DNA of 64,000 nt from Streptomyces avermitilis MA-4680 = NBRC 14893 (lineage in GTDB: Bacteria > Actinomycetota > Actinomycetes > Streptomycetales > Streptomycetaceae). Position 1 is the stretch's first letter. The number at the start of each line of letters is the position of its first letter. The notes beneath the pieces are model-generated. The model ran no database searches, was not told the origin of the DNA, and saw only the letters and a program-made list of their open reading frames with translations. Position numbers and translations under genes: made by a program. Below are positions 1-7,430 of the stretch, piece by piece. The stretch lies in the NCBI RefSeq assembly GCF_000009765.2, contig NC_003155.5, positions 7,998,001 through 8,062,000 of the forward strand, given 5' to 3'.

Positions 1-393
1 ACCGAAATCGACTGGGTGATGAAGTACAAGCTCATCGAGCGGTACCGGGCCAAGCACAACATGACGATGTCGCACCCGCGCGTCGCCCAGATAGACCTCG
101 CCTACCACGACATCCACCGCCGTCGTGGTCTCTACTACCTGCTGGAGAAGCGGGGACAAGCCACCCGGATCTGCAATGACTTGAAGATCTTCGAGGGCAA
201 GTCCGTTCCTCCGCAGACCACTCGGGCCCGGCTGCGCGGCGACTTCATCCGGCGCGCCCAGGAACAGCGCCGCGATTTCACCGTCGACTGGGTTCATCTC
301 AAGCTCAACGACCAGGCGCAGCGCACCGTGTTGTGCAAGGACCCGTTCCGTTCCGTCGACGACCGGGTGGAGAAGCTGATCGCCGGAATGTGA
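1..393 (+). CDS. pafA: Pup--protein ligase PafA, C-terminal part (5' end outside window)
   Basis: Only the last 130 residues are present. The frame is open from base 1 ([20 protein letters not shown]) and ends at TGA 391-393. The segment matches the C-terminal part of the carboxylate-amine ligase that attaches the prokaryotic ubiquitin-like protein Pup to lysines of proteins destined for the proteasome; recognisable stretches are [16 protein letters not shown] and [15 protein letters not shown]. The downstream pafB and pafC genes support the call, since pafA-pafB-pafC synteny is conserved in actinobacteria. A strong hairpin follows the stop. The ATP-binding N-terminal half lies outside the window and cannot be judged. 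Confidence 0.93.
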   Translation, partial: TEIDWVMKYKLIERYRAKHNMTMSHPRVAQIDLAYHDIHRRRGLYYLLEKRGQATRICNDLKIFEGKSVPPQTTRARLRGDFIRRAQEQRRDFTVDWVHLKLNDQAQRTVLCKDPFRSVDDRVEKLIAGM

Positions 394-431
394 GCCGCTC
401 GTCCCGGAGCGTGTTTCCGGTACGCAACGCG

Positions 432-460
432 GGGCGCCGTACGTTTCTCGTACGGCGCCC
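432..460 (+). terminator. Hairpin terminator after pafA
   Basis: A perfect 12-bp stem (arm GGGCGCCGTACG at 432-443, complement at 449-460) with a 5-base loop TTTCT lies 39 bases after the pafA stop and is followed by TTCT. It probably ends the pafA transcript before the FKBP lipoprotein gene. GC-rich hairpins without a long T-run are usual as Streptomyces terminators. Confidence 0.7.
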
Positions 461-522
461 TTCTCACGTCGTAGAGTTGCGCGCACTCCACCAACAAGAT
501 CGACCGATACGAGGCCCCCACA

Positions 523-1527
523 GTGCGCCGACGCTCAGTTCTTCTCGCCGTGCCGGCCGGACTGGTCACGCTCGCCGGATGCGGTGACGAAAAGTCCGAC
601 ACGGCCAAGACCAAGCCCAGCACCAGCCCGTCTCCGTCGGCCTCCGCATCGTCGGCCCCGCCCCCCAAGATCGTCGACGGCCCGCTGCCGGCCATCACCG
701 CCGGTACCAAGTTCGACGAGAAGCCGACCGTGGCCAAGGGCAGCGGCGACCCCTCGAAGGACGTGGCGGTCAAGACGGTCATCGCGGGCAGCGGCAAGAC
801 GGTCGCGGAGAACGACTACATCCAGGCGAACTACCTGGGCCAGGTCTGGGACACGGCGAAGGTCTTCGACAACTCCTACGACCGCAAGACGCCGCTGGTC
901 ATCCAGCTCGCCCAGGGAAGCATCATCGACGGCTGGCGCTATGCGCTGGCGGGCAAGAAGGCCGGCAGCCGGGTCCTGATGTCCGTGCCGCCCACCTGGG
1001 GCTACGGCAAGCAGGGCAACTCGCAGGCGGGCATCAAGGGCACCGACACCCTGGTGTTCGTGGTCGACATCCAGAACACGTTCAACGCGAAGAGCTCCGC
1101 CCAGGGCAAGGACGTCGCACAGGGCGACGCCAAGCTGCCGAAGGTCGGCACCAACACCGACGGCAAGGCCCCCTCCATCGACGTACCGAAGACGGCCGCC
1201 CCGACGAAGCTCGTGGCGAACTACGTCATCGAGGGCGACGGCGACGTGGTCAAGGCGGACAGCAGCGTCCTCGTGCAGTACAAGGGCGTGCTCTGGGACA
1301 CCGGCAAGGAGTTCGACTCCACGTACAGCCGCTCGGCGCTGACGTCCTTCTCGCTGCAGCAGGTCGTCAAGGGCTGGTCCCAGGGTCTGACCGGCAAGAA
1401 GGTGGGCAGCCGCGTACTCATCGTGGTGCCGCCGAAGCTGGGTTACGGCGACAGCCCGCCGAGCGGGAGCGGCATCGAGAAGGACTCCACCCTGGTCTTC
1501 TCCGTCGACATCCTGGCGAAGATGTAA
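523..1527 (+). CDS. Secreted lipoprotein with two FKBP-type peptidyl-prolyl isomerase domains
   Basis: 334 residues from a GTG start. The N-terminus has arginines (MRRRS), a hydrophobic stretch and the lipobox LAGC with Cys20, so the mature protein should be a lipoprotein on the outer face of the membrane. The RRRSVLL sequence would also suit Tat export, and tatA and tatC lie nearby, but Tat use is inference. After a Ser/Pro/Ala-rich linker there are two FKBP domains, about residues 85-190 and 225-334, each with the family signature (NYLGQVWD...GWRYALAGKKAGSRVLMSVPP and QYKGVLWDTGKEFDS...GWSQGLTGKKVGSRVLIVVPP). The likely role is prolyl isomerisation and folding of exported proteins. A cytosolic FKBP follows 71 bases downstream. 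Confidence 0.9.
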   Translation: MRRRSVLLAVPAGLVTLAGCGDEKSDTAKTKPSTSPSPSASASSAPPPKIVDGPLPAITAGTKFDEKPTVAKGSGDPSKDVAVKTVIAGSGKTVAENDYIQANYLGQVWDTAKVFDNSYDRKTPLVIQLAQGSIIDGWRYALAGKKAGSRVLMSVPPTWGYGKQGNSQAGIKGTDTLVFVVDIQNTFNAKSSAQGKDVAQGDAKLPKVGTNTDGKAPSIDVPKTAAPTKLVANYVIEGDGDVVKADSSVLVQYKGVLWDTGKEFDSTYSRSALTSFSLQQVVKGWSQGLTGKKVGSRVLIVVPPKLGYGDSPPSGSGIEKDSTLVFSVDILAKM

Positions 1528-1598
1528 CCCCTCCGGGGATGTGAGAGTGTCGGTCTTGCCGTAATGGCCTTTATCGCAGACAAGCAGGAGCTTTAGAC

Positions 1599-1973
1599 GT
1601 GAGCATCGAGAAGCCCGAGATCGACTTCCCGGGCGGCGAGCCCCCGGCGGACCTCGAGATCAAGGACATCTGGGAGGGCGACGGACCGGTCGCCAAGGCG
1701 GGCAACACCGTCTCCGTGCACTACGTGGGTGTGGCCTTCTCCACCGGCGAGGAGTTCGACGCGTCCTGGAACCGCGGCACCCCGCTGCAGTTCCAGCTCG
1801 GTGCCGGCCAGGTCATCAAGGGCTGGGACCAGGGCGTGCAGGGCATGAAGGTCGGCGGCCGCCGCCAGCTGACCATCCCGGCGCACCTCGCGTACGGCGA
1901 CCGCGGCGCCGGTGGCGGCCGTATCGCCCCCGGCGAGACGCTGATCTTCGTCTGCGACCTGGTCGCGGTCTGA
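1599..1973 (+). CDS. FKBP-type peptidyl-prolyl cis-trans isomerase, cytosolic
   Basis: 124 residues, a single compact FKBP domain without a signal peptide. Signature elements are VSVHYVGVAFSTGEEFDASW, GAGQVIKGWDQGVQGMKVGG and AYGDRGAGGGRIAPGETLIF, including the aromatic and Asp residues of the FK506-type pocket. It catalyses cis-trans isomerisation of peptidyl-proline bonds in the cytoplasm. A GTG start (gtgagcatcgag) is preceded by an AGGAG sequence (1587-1591) at suitable distance. It forms a short unit with the FKBP lipoprotein and is closed by a strong hairpin at 2097-2124. Confidence 0.93.
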   Translation: MSIEKPEIDFPGGEPPADLEIKDIWEGDGPVAKAGNTVSVHYVGVAFSTGEEFDASWNRGTPLQFQLGAGQVIKGWDQGVQGMKVGGRRQLTIPAHLAYGDRGAGGGRIAPGETLIFVCDLVAV

Positions 1974-2096
1974 TCCTCACGGGGTTTTGGCCGCGGTCCG
2001 GTCGTCGTGCTGATCCGTCCGATCAGCCGTACGCTCTCGCCGCGGCCCGATCGTCGTACGCCGAATGATCGAGGTCCGACCGGACCCGATCATCTG

Positions 2097-2124
2097 GGGC
2101 CCATGCCTGTCCGGGCGTGGGCCC
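2097..2124 (+). terminator. Hairpin terminator after the FKBP genes
   Basis: GGGCCCATGCC (2097-2107) pairs with GGGCGTGGGCCC (2113-2124), an 11-bp stem with one G-T pair and a 6-base loop. A CTTTTG run follows at 2130-2135. It separates the FKBP genes from pafB. Confidence 0.65.
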
Positions 2125-2192
2125 TCGGCTTTTGCCGCGACACTCCGGAGCGGTACGGTCAACGGTCGGAAGCACCATAGGGAAGGGCGTCG

Positions 2193-3170
2193 ATGGCCAT
2201 TGCCAAGGCCGAGCGGCTGATGAACCTGGCGCTGTGTCTGCTCGGGACACGACGGCCGCTCAGCAAGCGCGAGCTGCGTGACTCCATCGAGGCATACGTC
2301 GAGGCTTTTGGGCCGGGCAAGGGTGCGGCGAGTTCGGACGACTCCTTCAACCGGATGTTCGAGCGCGACAAGGACGATCTGCGCGAGCTCGGCCTGGTCA
2401 TCGAGACGGTGGAGAACCTCGACGGCGAGGTCGGCTACCTCGCGCGCCGCGACAGCAACCGCCTGCCGGCCATCACCTTGGACGCCGAGGAGGCCGCCGC
2501 CCTCGGTCTCGCCGCGAAGGTCTGGCAGCAGGCCCGTCTCGCCGGTGCCGCGAGCGGCGCCCTGCAGAAGCTGCGCGCCGCGGGGCTTCCCGAGGATGTC
2601 GACCCGTACGAGGCCCACGGCGCCCTGGAACCGCGCATCCCCGTGCACGAGGCCGCTTTCGAACCTCTGATGCTCGCCTGCCGTGACCGGCGCCCCGCTT
2701 CCTTCGACTACCGCAAGGCGAACGCGGCCCGTCCCGAGCCGCGCACCGTGGAGCCCTGGGCCCTCGAGTGCTGGCGCGGCCACTGGTATCTGGCCGGCTG
2801 GGACCGTGACCGCGGCGCCGAGCGGGTCTTTCGGCTCTCCCGGATCACCGGCAAGGTCCGTACGCGCAGCGGAAGGTACACCGCCGAGGTGCCCGATGTC
2901 GTCACCGTGCGCGAGACGGTGGCGAGCTGGGCGGGGGAGACCGCCGACCGTTCCGCTCTGATCCGGCTGCGTACCGGTGCCGGCTATCCGCTGCGGGCCA
3001 AGGCCGTCTCGGTACGGGAACTGGGCGACGGCTGGGACGAGTTGGAGATTCCGTACGGGCACGGTCTGGACGCGTGGCTCGTCGAGTTCGGGCCCGATGT
3101 GGTGGTCCTGGAGCCGGCCGAGCTGCGGGCCGACGTGGTGGACCGGCTGCGTGCCGTGGCCAAGGGCTGA
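2193..3170 (+). CDS. pafB: WYL-domain transcriptional regulator PafB
   Basis: 325 residues. It has an N-terminal helix-turn-helix (about 1-85, starting MAIAKAERLMNLALCLLGTR) and a WYL domain (about 140-230, with WALECWRGHWYLAGWDRDRG and RVFRLSRITG), followed by a C-terminal WYL extension. Together with PafC it forms the PafBC activator, which in mycobacteria turns on DNA-damage genes independently of LexA/RecA; despite its name it is not needed for pupylation. ATG start with a GGGAAGG sequence upstream. pafC begins 16 bases after the stop, so the two are cotranscribed, as expected for partners that act as a heterodimer. Confidence 0.92.
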   Translation: MAIAKAERLMNLALCLLGTRRPLSKRELRDSIEAYVEAFGPGKGAASSDDSFNRMFERDKDDLRELGLVIETVENLDGEVGYLARRDSNRLPAITLDAEEAAALGLAAKVWQQARLAGAASGALQKLRAAGLPEDVDPYEAHGALEPRIPVHEAAFEPLMLACRDRRPASFDYRKANAARPEPRTVEPWALECWRGHWYLAGWDRDRGAERVFRLSRITGKVRTRSGRYTAEVPDVVTVRETVASWAGETADRSALIRLRTGAGYPLRAKAVSVRELGDGWDELEIPYGHGLDAWLVEFGPDVVVLEPAELRADVVDRLRAVAKG

Positions 3171-3186
3171 GGGGGAACACAAGAAC

Positions 3187-4227
3187 GTGGCAGGCAAACC
3201 GGCCAGGCCCGCGAACGCGATCGACCAGACCCGGCGGATGCTGTCCCTGGTGACGTATCTGCGCGAGCGTCCCGGCGCGCGCGTCGAGGACGTCGCCCGC
3301 GCCTTCGGGATCACCGAGGACGAGCTGATCTCCGACCTCGACGTGCTGCCGCTGTGCGGGACGAGTTTCCGCGGTGGCGACCTCCTCGACATCGACACCG
3401 ACGGCGACCGGATCTGGTGGCACAATCCGGCCGCTCTCGGCGCGGACGCGGCCGAGCCCCTGCGGCTCGCCGCCGACGAGGCGACCGCCCTGCTGGTGGC
3501 CGCCCGCGCCGTGTCCACGCTGCCGGGCCTGCGGGAGGGCGACCGGCAGGCGCTGCTGCGGGCCACCGCCAAGGTGGAGACCGCGGCGGGCGAGGCGGCC
3601 GGGGCCAGCTCCCGGCTCTCGGTGACCTTCGAGTCGGAGGGCGGTGTCTTCGCGGACGTCGACCGGGCGATCTCGGAGCGCCGCCGACTGTGGATCCGCT
3701 ACTACTCGCCCGCCCGCGACGAGCTCACCGAACGCGAGATCGACCCGATCCGGCTGGTCAGCGTCGGCCACACCTATGTGGAGGCGTGGTGCCGCCGCTC
3801 CGAGGCGCGGCGCACCTTCCGGCTGGACCGGGTGGCCGAGATCCGCATTCTGGACGAGCCTTCCGCGCCGCCCGAGGTCGAGCTGCGGGACCTCTCCGAA
3901 GGGCTGGTACAGCCCGCGGCCGAGGACCCCGAGGTGGTGGTCGAGGTCGGTCCCGGCGGCCGCTGGGTGGCCGAGTACTACCCGCACGACAGCGCGGATG
4001 AGCTTCCGGACGGCGGGCTGCGTATCACTCTGCGGACCCCCGAGCCCGCGTCGTTGCGGAGGCTCGCGCTGCGCCTCGGCCGCGACGGGCGGATCGTCTC
4101 GCCGCAGGACCTGGCGGACAGCGCCCGCCGCGCCGCCCAGGAGGCGCTCGCCGCGTACGACGACGCACCGCGGGGTGCCGACGGAGTTCAGGACGGGCCG
4201 TACGACAGGCAGGAGCAGGGGCTGTGA
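3187..4227 (+). CDS. pafC: WYL-domain transcriptional regulator PafC
   Basis: 346 residues from GTG 3187. An upstream extension of the open frame overlaps pafB and is not coding; the chosen start follows a GAGGGGGA ribosome-binding sequence. An N-terminal winged helix (MLSLVTYLRERPGARVEDVARAFG) is followed by a WYL core (about residues 150-230, with RRLWIRYYSPARDE and SVGHTYVEAWCRRS) and a C-terminal extension. It is the partner of PafB in the PafBC DNA-damage-response activator. The last four bases overlap the GTG start of the following zinc-ribbon gene. Confidence 0.92.
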   Translation: MAGKPARPANAIDQTRRMLSLVTYLRERPGARVEDVARAFGITEDELISDLDVLPLCGTSFRGGDLLDIDTDGDRIWWHNPAALGADAAEPLRLAADEATALLVAARAVSTLPGLREGDRQALLRATAKVETAAGEAAGASSRLSVTFESEGGVFADVDRAISERRRLWIRYYSPARDELTEREIDPIRLVSVGHTYVEAWCRRSEARRTFRLDRVAEIRILDEPSAPPEVELRDLSEGLVQPAAEDPEVVVEVGPGGRWVAEYYPHDSADELPDGGLRITLRTPEPASLRRLALRLGRDGRIVSPQDLADSARRAAQEALAAYDDAPRGADGVQDGPYDRQEQGL

Positions 4228-4604
4228 GCACGTCGTCGATGTCTGGTGCGCCGGAGCAGTCGGATACGGCGCGGAGGGTCGTCGTCCCGGGGCCGGCGTC
4301 GGGTACGGCGGACAGGGCCGTCGTCCCGGTCGAGGCGCCGGAGATGTCGGTGGGGGCGGCGTTCGCGGGGATGCGGAGAGTGGCCCATGTGGTCTTCAGG
4401 GCGGGCTGCCCCGACTGCCGGGCCCGCTTCGAGCTGGGGGCGAACGCCCTGCGCCTGGCCATCGGCGCCACCAGCAGGACCACCTTCTACTCCTTCACCT
4501 GCCCCGAGTGCGGAGTCCCCGTCCGCAAGCCGGCCGGGGAGCGGATCGTCGCGCTCCTCACCGGGGGCGGGGTGCGCACCCTGCGCCTGCACTCGACGGT
4601 CTAG
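4224..4604 (+). CDS. Small zinc-ribbon protein of unknown function
   Basis: 126 residues from a GTG that overlaps the pafC stop by 4 bases, so it is translationally coupled to pafC. The first 45 residues are low-complexity (Ser/Pro/Ala/Val). The C-terminal part has two CxxC pairs (CPDC and CPEC, about 29 residues apart), which should bind one zinc. There is no membrane segment or signal peptide. I do not recognise a characterised family. Its place after pafBC and before tatA suggests cotranscription, not necessarily shared function. Confidence 0.8.
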   Translation: MSTSSMSGAPEQSDTARRVVVPGPASGTADRAVVPVEAPEMSVGAAFAGMRRVAHVVFRAGCPDCRARFELGANALRLAIGATSRTTFYSFTCPECGVPVRKPAGERIVALLTGGGVRTLRLHSTV

Positions 4605-4614
4605 GCTCGGCGTC

Positions 4615-4809
4615 ATGTTCTGGCCGATGCTCGCGATTGCCGTGGGGTTCCTGGGTCTTGCCGTGCTCGGCGTGCTCGCCGTCCGCGTTTTTCTGGCGGC
4701 CGAGCGGCTGGGCAGGCAGGTCACGGACTCCGCGCGCCGGATCAATCGCGCCGCCGACGACCTGGAGCGGGCGACCGTGGCGGCGGCACGATCCGCGGAT
4801 CCGGTATGA
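4615..4809 (+). CDS. Small single-pass membrane protein
   Basis: 64 residues from ATG 4615, ten bases after the zinc-ribbon gene stop. One membrane segment (about 3-27, MLAIAVGFLGLAVLGVLAVR) is followed by a short amphipathic cytoplasmic part (RLGRQVTDSARRINRAADDL) that could form a coiled coil. The length and topology recall the TatA/TatB type encoded 330 bases downstream, but there is no Gly hinge and no GAKKLP motif, so it is not called a Tat protein. Its last codons (ADPV, stop) form the first unit of a 25-bp tandem array. Confidence 0.7.
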   Translation: MFWPMLAIAVGFLGLAVLGVLAVRVFLAAERLGRQVTDSARRINRAADDLERATVAAARSADPV

Positions 4810-4919
4810 GCCGGCTTCTGCGGATCCGGTACGGGCCGGCTTCTGCGGATCCGGTACGGGCCGGCTTCTGCGGATCCGGTACGGGCCGGCTTCTATGGAT
4901 TCGGTATGAGTCGCCTTAG
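4795..4919. repeat. 25-bp tandem repeat, five units, first unit containing a stop codon
   Basis: Units run 4795-4819, 4820-4844, 4845-4869, 4870-4894 and a diverged 4895-4919. Units 2-4 are identical and begin GCGGATCCGGTACGGGCCGG. Unit 1 differs where it carries TATGAG, which includes the TGA stop of the small membrane-protein gene; units 2-4 have TACGGG there, and unit 5 has TATGAG again. The array therefore grew from, or is anchored on, the 3' end of the gene. Confidence 0.95.
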
Positions 4920-5076
4920 GGATGCGCAATGAGTCACTTCAGCCTGTCACCTTCGCGCTGAGGACAGGTACGCTGCTGATCGCGGCCCGGATAACGAGGC
5001 GCGAGCCGCGAACCGGGAGTACGCACAGGGATTGCCCCGCGTTCACCCCTGAGCGTTACGATCGCTGCACGACAGC

Positions 5077-5102
5077 CGGACATTTGTCCGACCGATCGGA
5101 CA
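5077..5102. promoter_or_regulatory. Three-armed inverted repeat upstream of tatA
   Basis: CGGACA (5077-5082) and TGTCCG (5085-5090) form one dyad; TGTCCGA (5085-5091) and TCGGACA (5096-5102) form a second that shares the middle arm. The element lies 41 bases before the tatA start. It may be an operator or alternative leader hairpins. No regulator can be named. Confidence 0.45.
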
Positions 5103-5143
5103 GCACCCCCGCCCATGCCGCCTCGGTGAGAAGGTAAAGACTT

Positions 5144-5428
5144 ATGTTCGGAAGGCTCGGAGCTCCCGAGATCATTCTCATCCTCGTCGTCATCATCCTG
5201 CTGTTCGGCGCGAAGAAGCTTCCGGACATGGCGCGTTCCCTCGGTAAGTCCGCGCGCATCCTCAAGAGCGAGGCGAAGGCGATGAAGTCGGAGGGCCAGG
5301 AGTCCACTCCCGCGGGCCCGCCGAACACCGACGAGCAGCCCCCGGCTCAGCGCACGATCCAGGCCGCGCCCGGCGACGTGACCAGCTCCCGTCCGGTCAG
5401 CGAGCCCACGGACACGACCAAGCGCTGA
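5144..5428 (+). CDS. tatA: Twin-arginine translocase subunit TatA
   Basis: 94 residues with the classical TatA layout: a short N-terminus, a membrane helix (about 8-22, [20 protein letters not shown]), the conserved FGAKKLP hinge, an amphipathic helix ([20 protein letters not shown]) and an acidic/proline-rich flexible tail. TatA oligomers form the passage for folded proteins with twin-arginine signals in the cytoplasmic membrane. The start follows GAGAAGG. tatC follows 47 bases downstream, as in other actinobacteria. Confidence 0.96.
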   Translation: MFGRLGAPEIILILVVIILLFGAKKLPDMARSLGKSARILKSEAKAMKSEGQESTPAGPPNTDEQPPAQRTIQAAPGDVTSSRPVSEPTDTTKR

Positions 5429-5475
5429 CGCAGGGCCGGTGACTTCCGGCCCGCCGCACGAGATGGGAACGTGGG

Positions 5476-6423
5476 TTGCTCAAGCCTGCCCGCAACAAGG
5501 AGAAGGATCCCGAGGGGCGGATGCCCCTCGCGGAGCACCTTCGTGAGCTCAGAAACCGGCTCGCGAAGGCGATGCTGGCCATCGTCGTGGTCACGGCCGT
5601 CGCAGCCTTCTACTACAACGACATCATCAACTTCTTCACCAAGCCGGTCCTGGAATCCGTCGGGTGCCCGAAGACCTTCGCCGAGGTGGCGAAGATGCCC
5701 GAGGGCAAGCAGTGCGCGCAGATCACGATCAACGGTCTGCTCGCCCCCTTCACCCTGGCGCTGAAGGTCTCCTTGATGGCGGGCGTCGCGCTCGCCTCGC
5801 CGGTCTGGCTCTACCAGCTCTGGGCGTTCGTCGCGCCGGGCCTGCACAGGAGCGAGAAGAAGTACGCGTACGCGTTCGTCGGGACGGGTGTTCCGCTCTT
5901 CATGGGTGGCGCCTTCTTCGCCTACAAGGTGCTGCCGACCACCGCCAAGGTACTGATGGAGTTCACGCCGAACGGCGTCAGCAATCTGCTGCCGCTGGAC
6001 GATCTCCTCGACCTCGTCACGCGCATGGTGGTCGTCTTCGGCCTCTCCTTCGAGCTTCCGCTGCTGCTGGTCATGCTCAACCTCACTGGGATCCTCACCG
6101 GCAAGCGCATGCTCGGCTGGTGGCGCGGCATGATCATGGGCATCACGGTCTTCGCGGCCCTCGCCACGCCCAGCACCGACCCGCTGACCATGCTGGCGCT
6201 CGCCGGCCCCATCTGGATCCTGTACTTCGGAGCGGTCGCCTTCTCGCTCGTCAACGACCGGCGCAAGCGCCGGCGTGAGGCCGAGGGGCCGGACGACGAC
6301 GAGGCCTCCGAGCTGGACCTCACCCCCGAGGACATCGGTGAGATCGAGACCGTGTCGGCGAACCGGGCGTTGCCGGAGCAGTCGGTCACGGACCGGGTCA
6401 ACGGTTATGACGACGTGACCTGA
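5476..6423 (+). CDS. tatC: Twin-arginine translocase subunit TatC
   Basis: 315 residues. The family N-terminal motif GRMPLAEHLRELRNRL comes just before the first of six membrane helices, and the conserved periplasmic and membrane elements are present (WLYQLWAFVAPGLHRSEKKY; SFELPLLLVMLNLTGIL). TatC binds the twin-arginine signal and forms the receptor complex of the Tat pathway. The best start is TTG 5476; an in-frame ATG occurs only inside the conserved motif. A long charged cytoplasmic tail follows the last helix, common in Streptomyces. The next gene begins 31 bases downstream. Confidence 0.96.
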   Translation: MLKPARNKEKDPEGRMPLAEHLRELRNRLAKAMLAIVVVTAVAAFYYNDIINFFTKPVLESVGCPKTFAEVAKMPEGKQCAQITINGLLAPFTLALKVSLMAGVALASPVWLYQLWAFVAPGLHRSEKKYAYAFVGTGVPLFMGGAFFAYKVLPTTAKVLMEFTPNGVSNLLPLDDLLDLVTRMVVVFGLSFELPLLLVMLNLTGILTGKRMLGWWRGMIMGITVFAALATPSTDPLTMLALAGPIWILYFGAVAFSLVNDRRKRRREAEGPDDDEASELDLTPEDIGEIETVSANRALPEQSVTDRVNGYDDVT

Positions 6424-6454
6424 CGGAGCCCGTGGATCTCGTAGGGTCAGGGCC

Positions 6455-7345
6455 GTGACCAGCGAGATCACCCTCTTCGTCAACCCCACCGCGGGACGCG
6501 GCCGGGGCGCCCACGCGGCGCAGCCGGCCGCTTCGGCTTTGCGGGCGGCGGGATTCTCCGTCCGTACGATCCTCGGGGAGAACGCCGAGGACGCTCTGGC
6601 CCGCGCGCGCGAAGCCGTCGCGGGTGGAACGGGCGCCTTGGTGGCCGTCGGCGGGGACGGCATGGCGCATCTGGCCCTTCAGGCCGTCGGCGGCACGCGC
6701 ACCCCGCTCGGCCTGGTCGCCGTCGGCACCGGGAACGACTTCGCGCGGGCCCTGGGGCTCCCGGTGCGCGACCCGGCGGCCGCGGGGCGGGTGATCGCGG
6801 AGGCTCTGAAGGGGGCGCGGCTGCGTGACGTCGATCTGGGGCGTGTCGACGGAACCTGGTTCGGCACCGTCCTCGCCTCCGGCTTCGACTCCCGGGTCAA
6901 CGACCGCGGCAACCGTATGCGCTGGCCCACCGGCCGCTTCAAGTACGACCTGGCGATGCTCGCCGAACTGGCCGCCTTCACGCCCGTCCCGTACCGGATG
7001 ACGCTCGACGACGGAGCGGTCCGGGAGATCGAGGCGACCCTCGTGGCAGTCGGCAACGGGTCGTCGTACGGCGGCGGCATGAAGATCTGCGCGGACGCCG
7101 ACCTCGACGACGGGCTGTTCGACATCACGGTCGTCGGGGACTGCAGCCGTACGACGCTGCTCAAGGTGTTCCCCAAGGTGTACAAGGGCACCCACCTCGA
7201 CCATCCCAAGGTCACCGTGCACCGGGCCGCGAAGGTCGAACTCGTCGCTCAGGGCATCACGGGGTACGCGGACGGTGAGCCGCTGGGCCCGCTGCCGCTC
7301 ACGGCGGAGTGCATACCCGGGGCGGCGCGGGTCGCTGTGCCCTGA
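6455..7345 (+). CDS. Diacylglycerol kinase family lipid kinase
   Basis: 296 residues from GTG. The catalytic domain of the DAGK/YegS/sphingosine-kinase family occupies about residues 5-130: NPTAGRGRG (glycine-rich loop), VAVGGDGMAHLAL (the GGDG motif) and VAVGTGNDFARALGLP (the GTGNDFAR motif). The C-terminal lobe contains the usual GNGSSYGGGMKICADADLDD. It should phosphorylate a lipid alcohol with ATP at the membrane; whether the substrate is diacylglycerol or another lipid cannot be read from sequence. It lies in the tatC-helY run and is probably in the same operon. Confidence 0.88.
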   Translation: MTSEITLFVNPTAGRGRGAHAAQPAASALRAAGFSVRTILGENAEDALARAREAVAGGTGALVAVGGDGMAHLALQAVGGTRTPLGLVAVGTGNDFARALGLPVRDPAAAGRVIAEALKGARLRDVDLGRVDGTWFGTVLASGFDSRVNDRGNRMRWPTGRFKYDLAMLAELAAFTPVPYRMTLDDGAVREIEATLVAVGNGSSYGGGMKICADADLDDGLFDITVVGDCSRTTLLKVFPKVYKGTHLDHPKVTVHRAAKVELVAQGITGYADGEPLGPLPLTAECIPGAARVAVP

Positions 7346-7430
7346 GCTGCGTGAACCCTGGGTTTCACAGGCTTGGATCCGGATATTGATCGTCCTGTTG
7401 TCAGTGGCTCCCGGTAGTCTCGAAAGCACG

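Noticed and set aside
4615-4809. The small membrane protein as a second TatA/TatB
   Set aside because: It lacks the Gly hinge and the FGAKKLP motif; only size and topology are similar.
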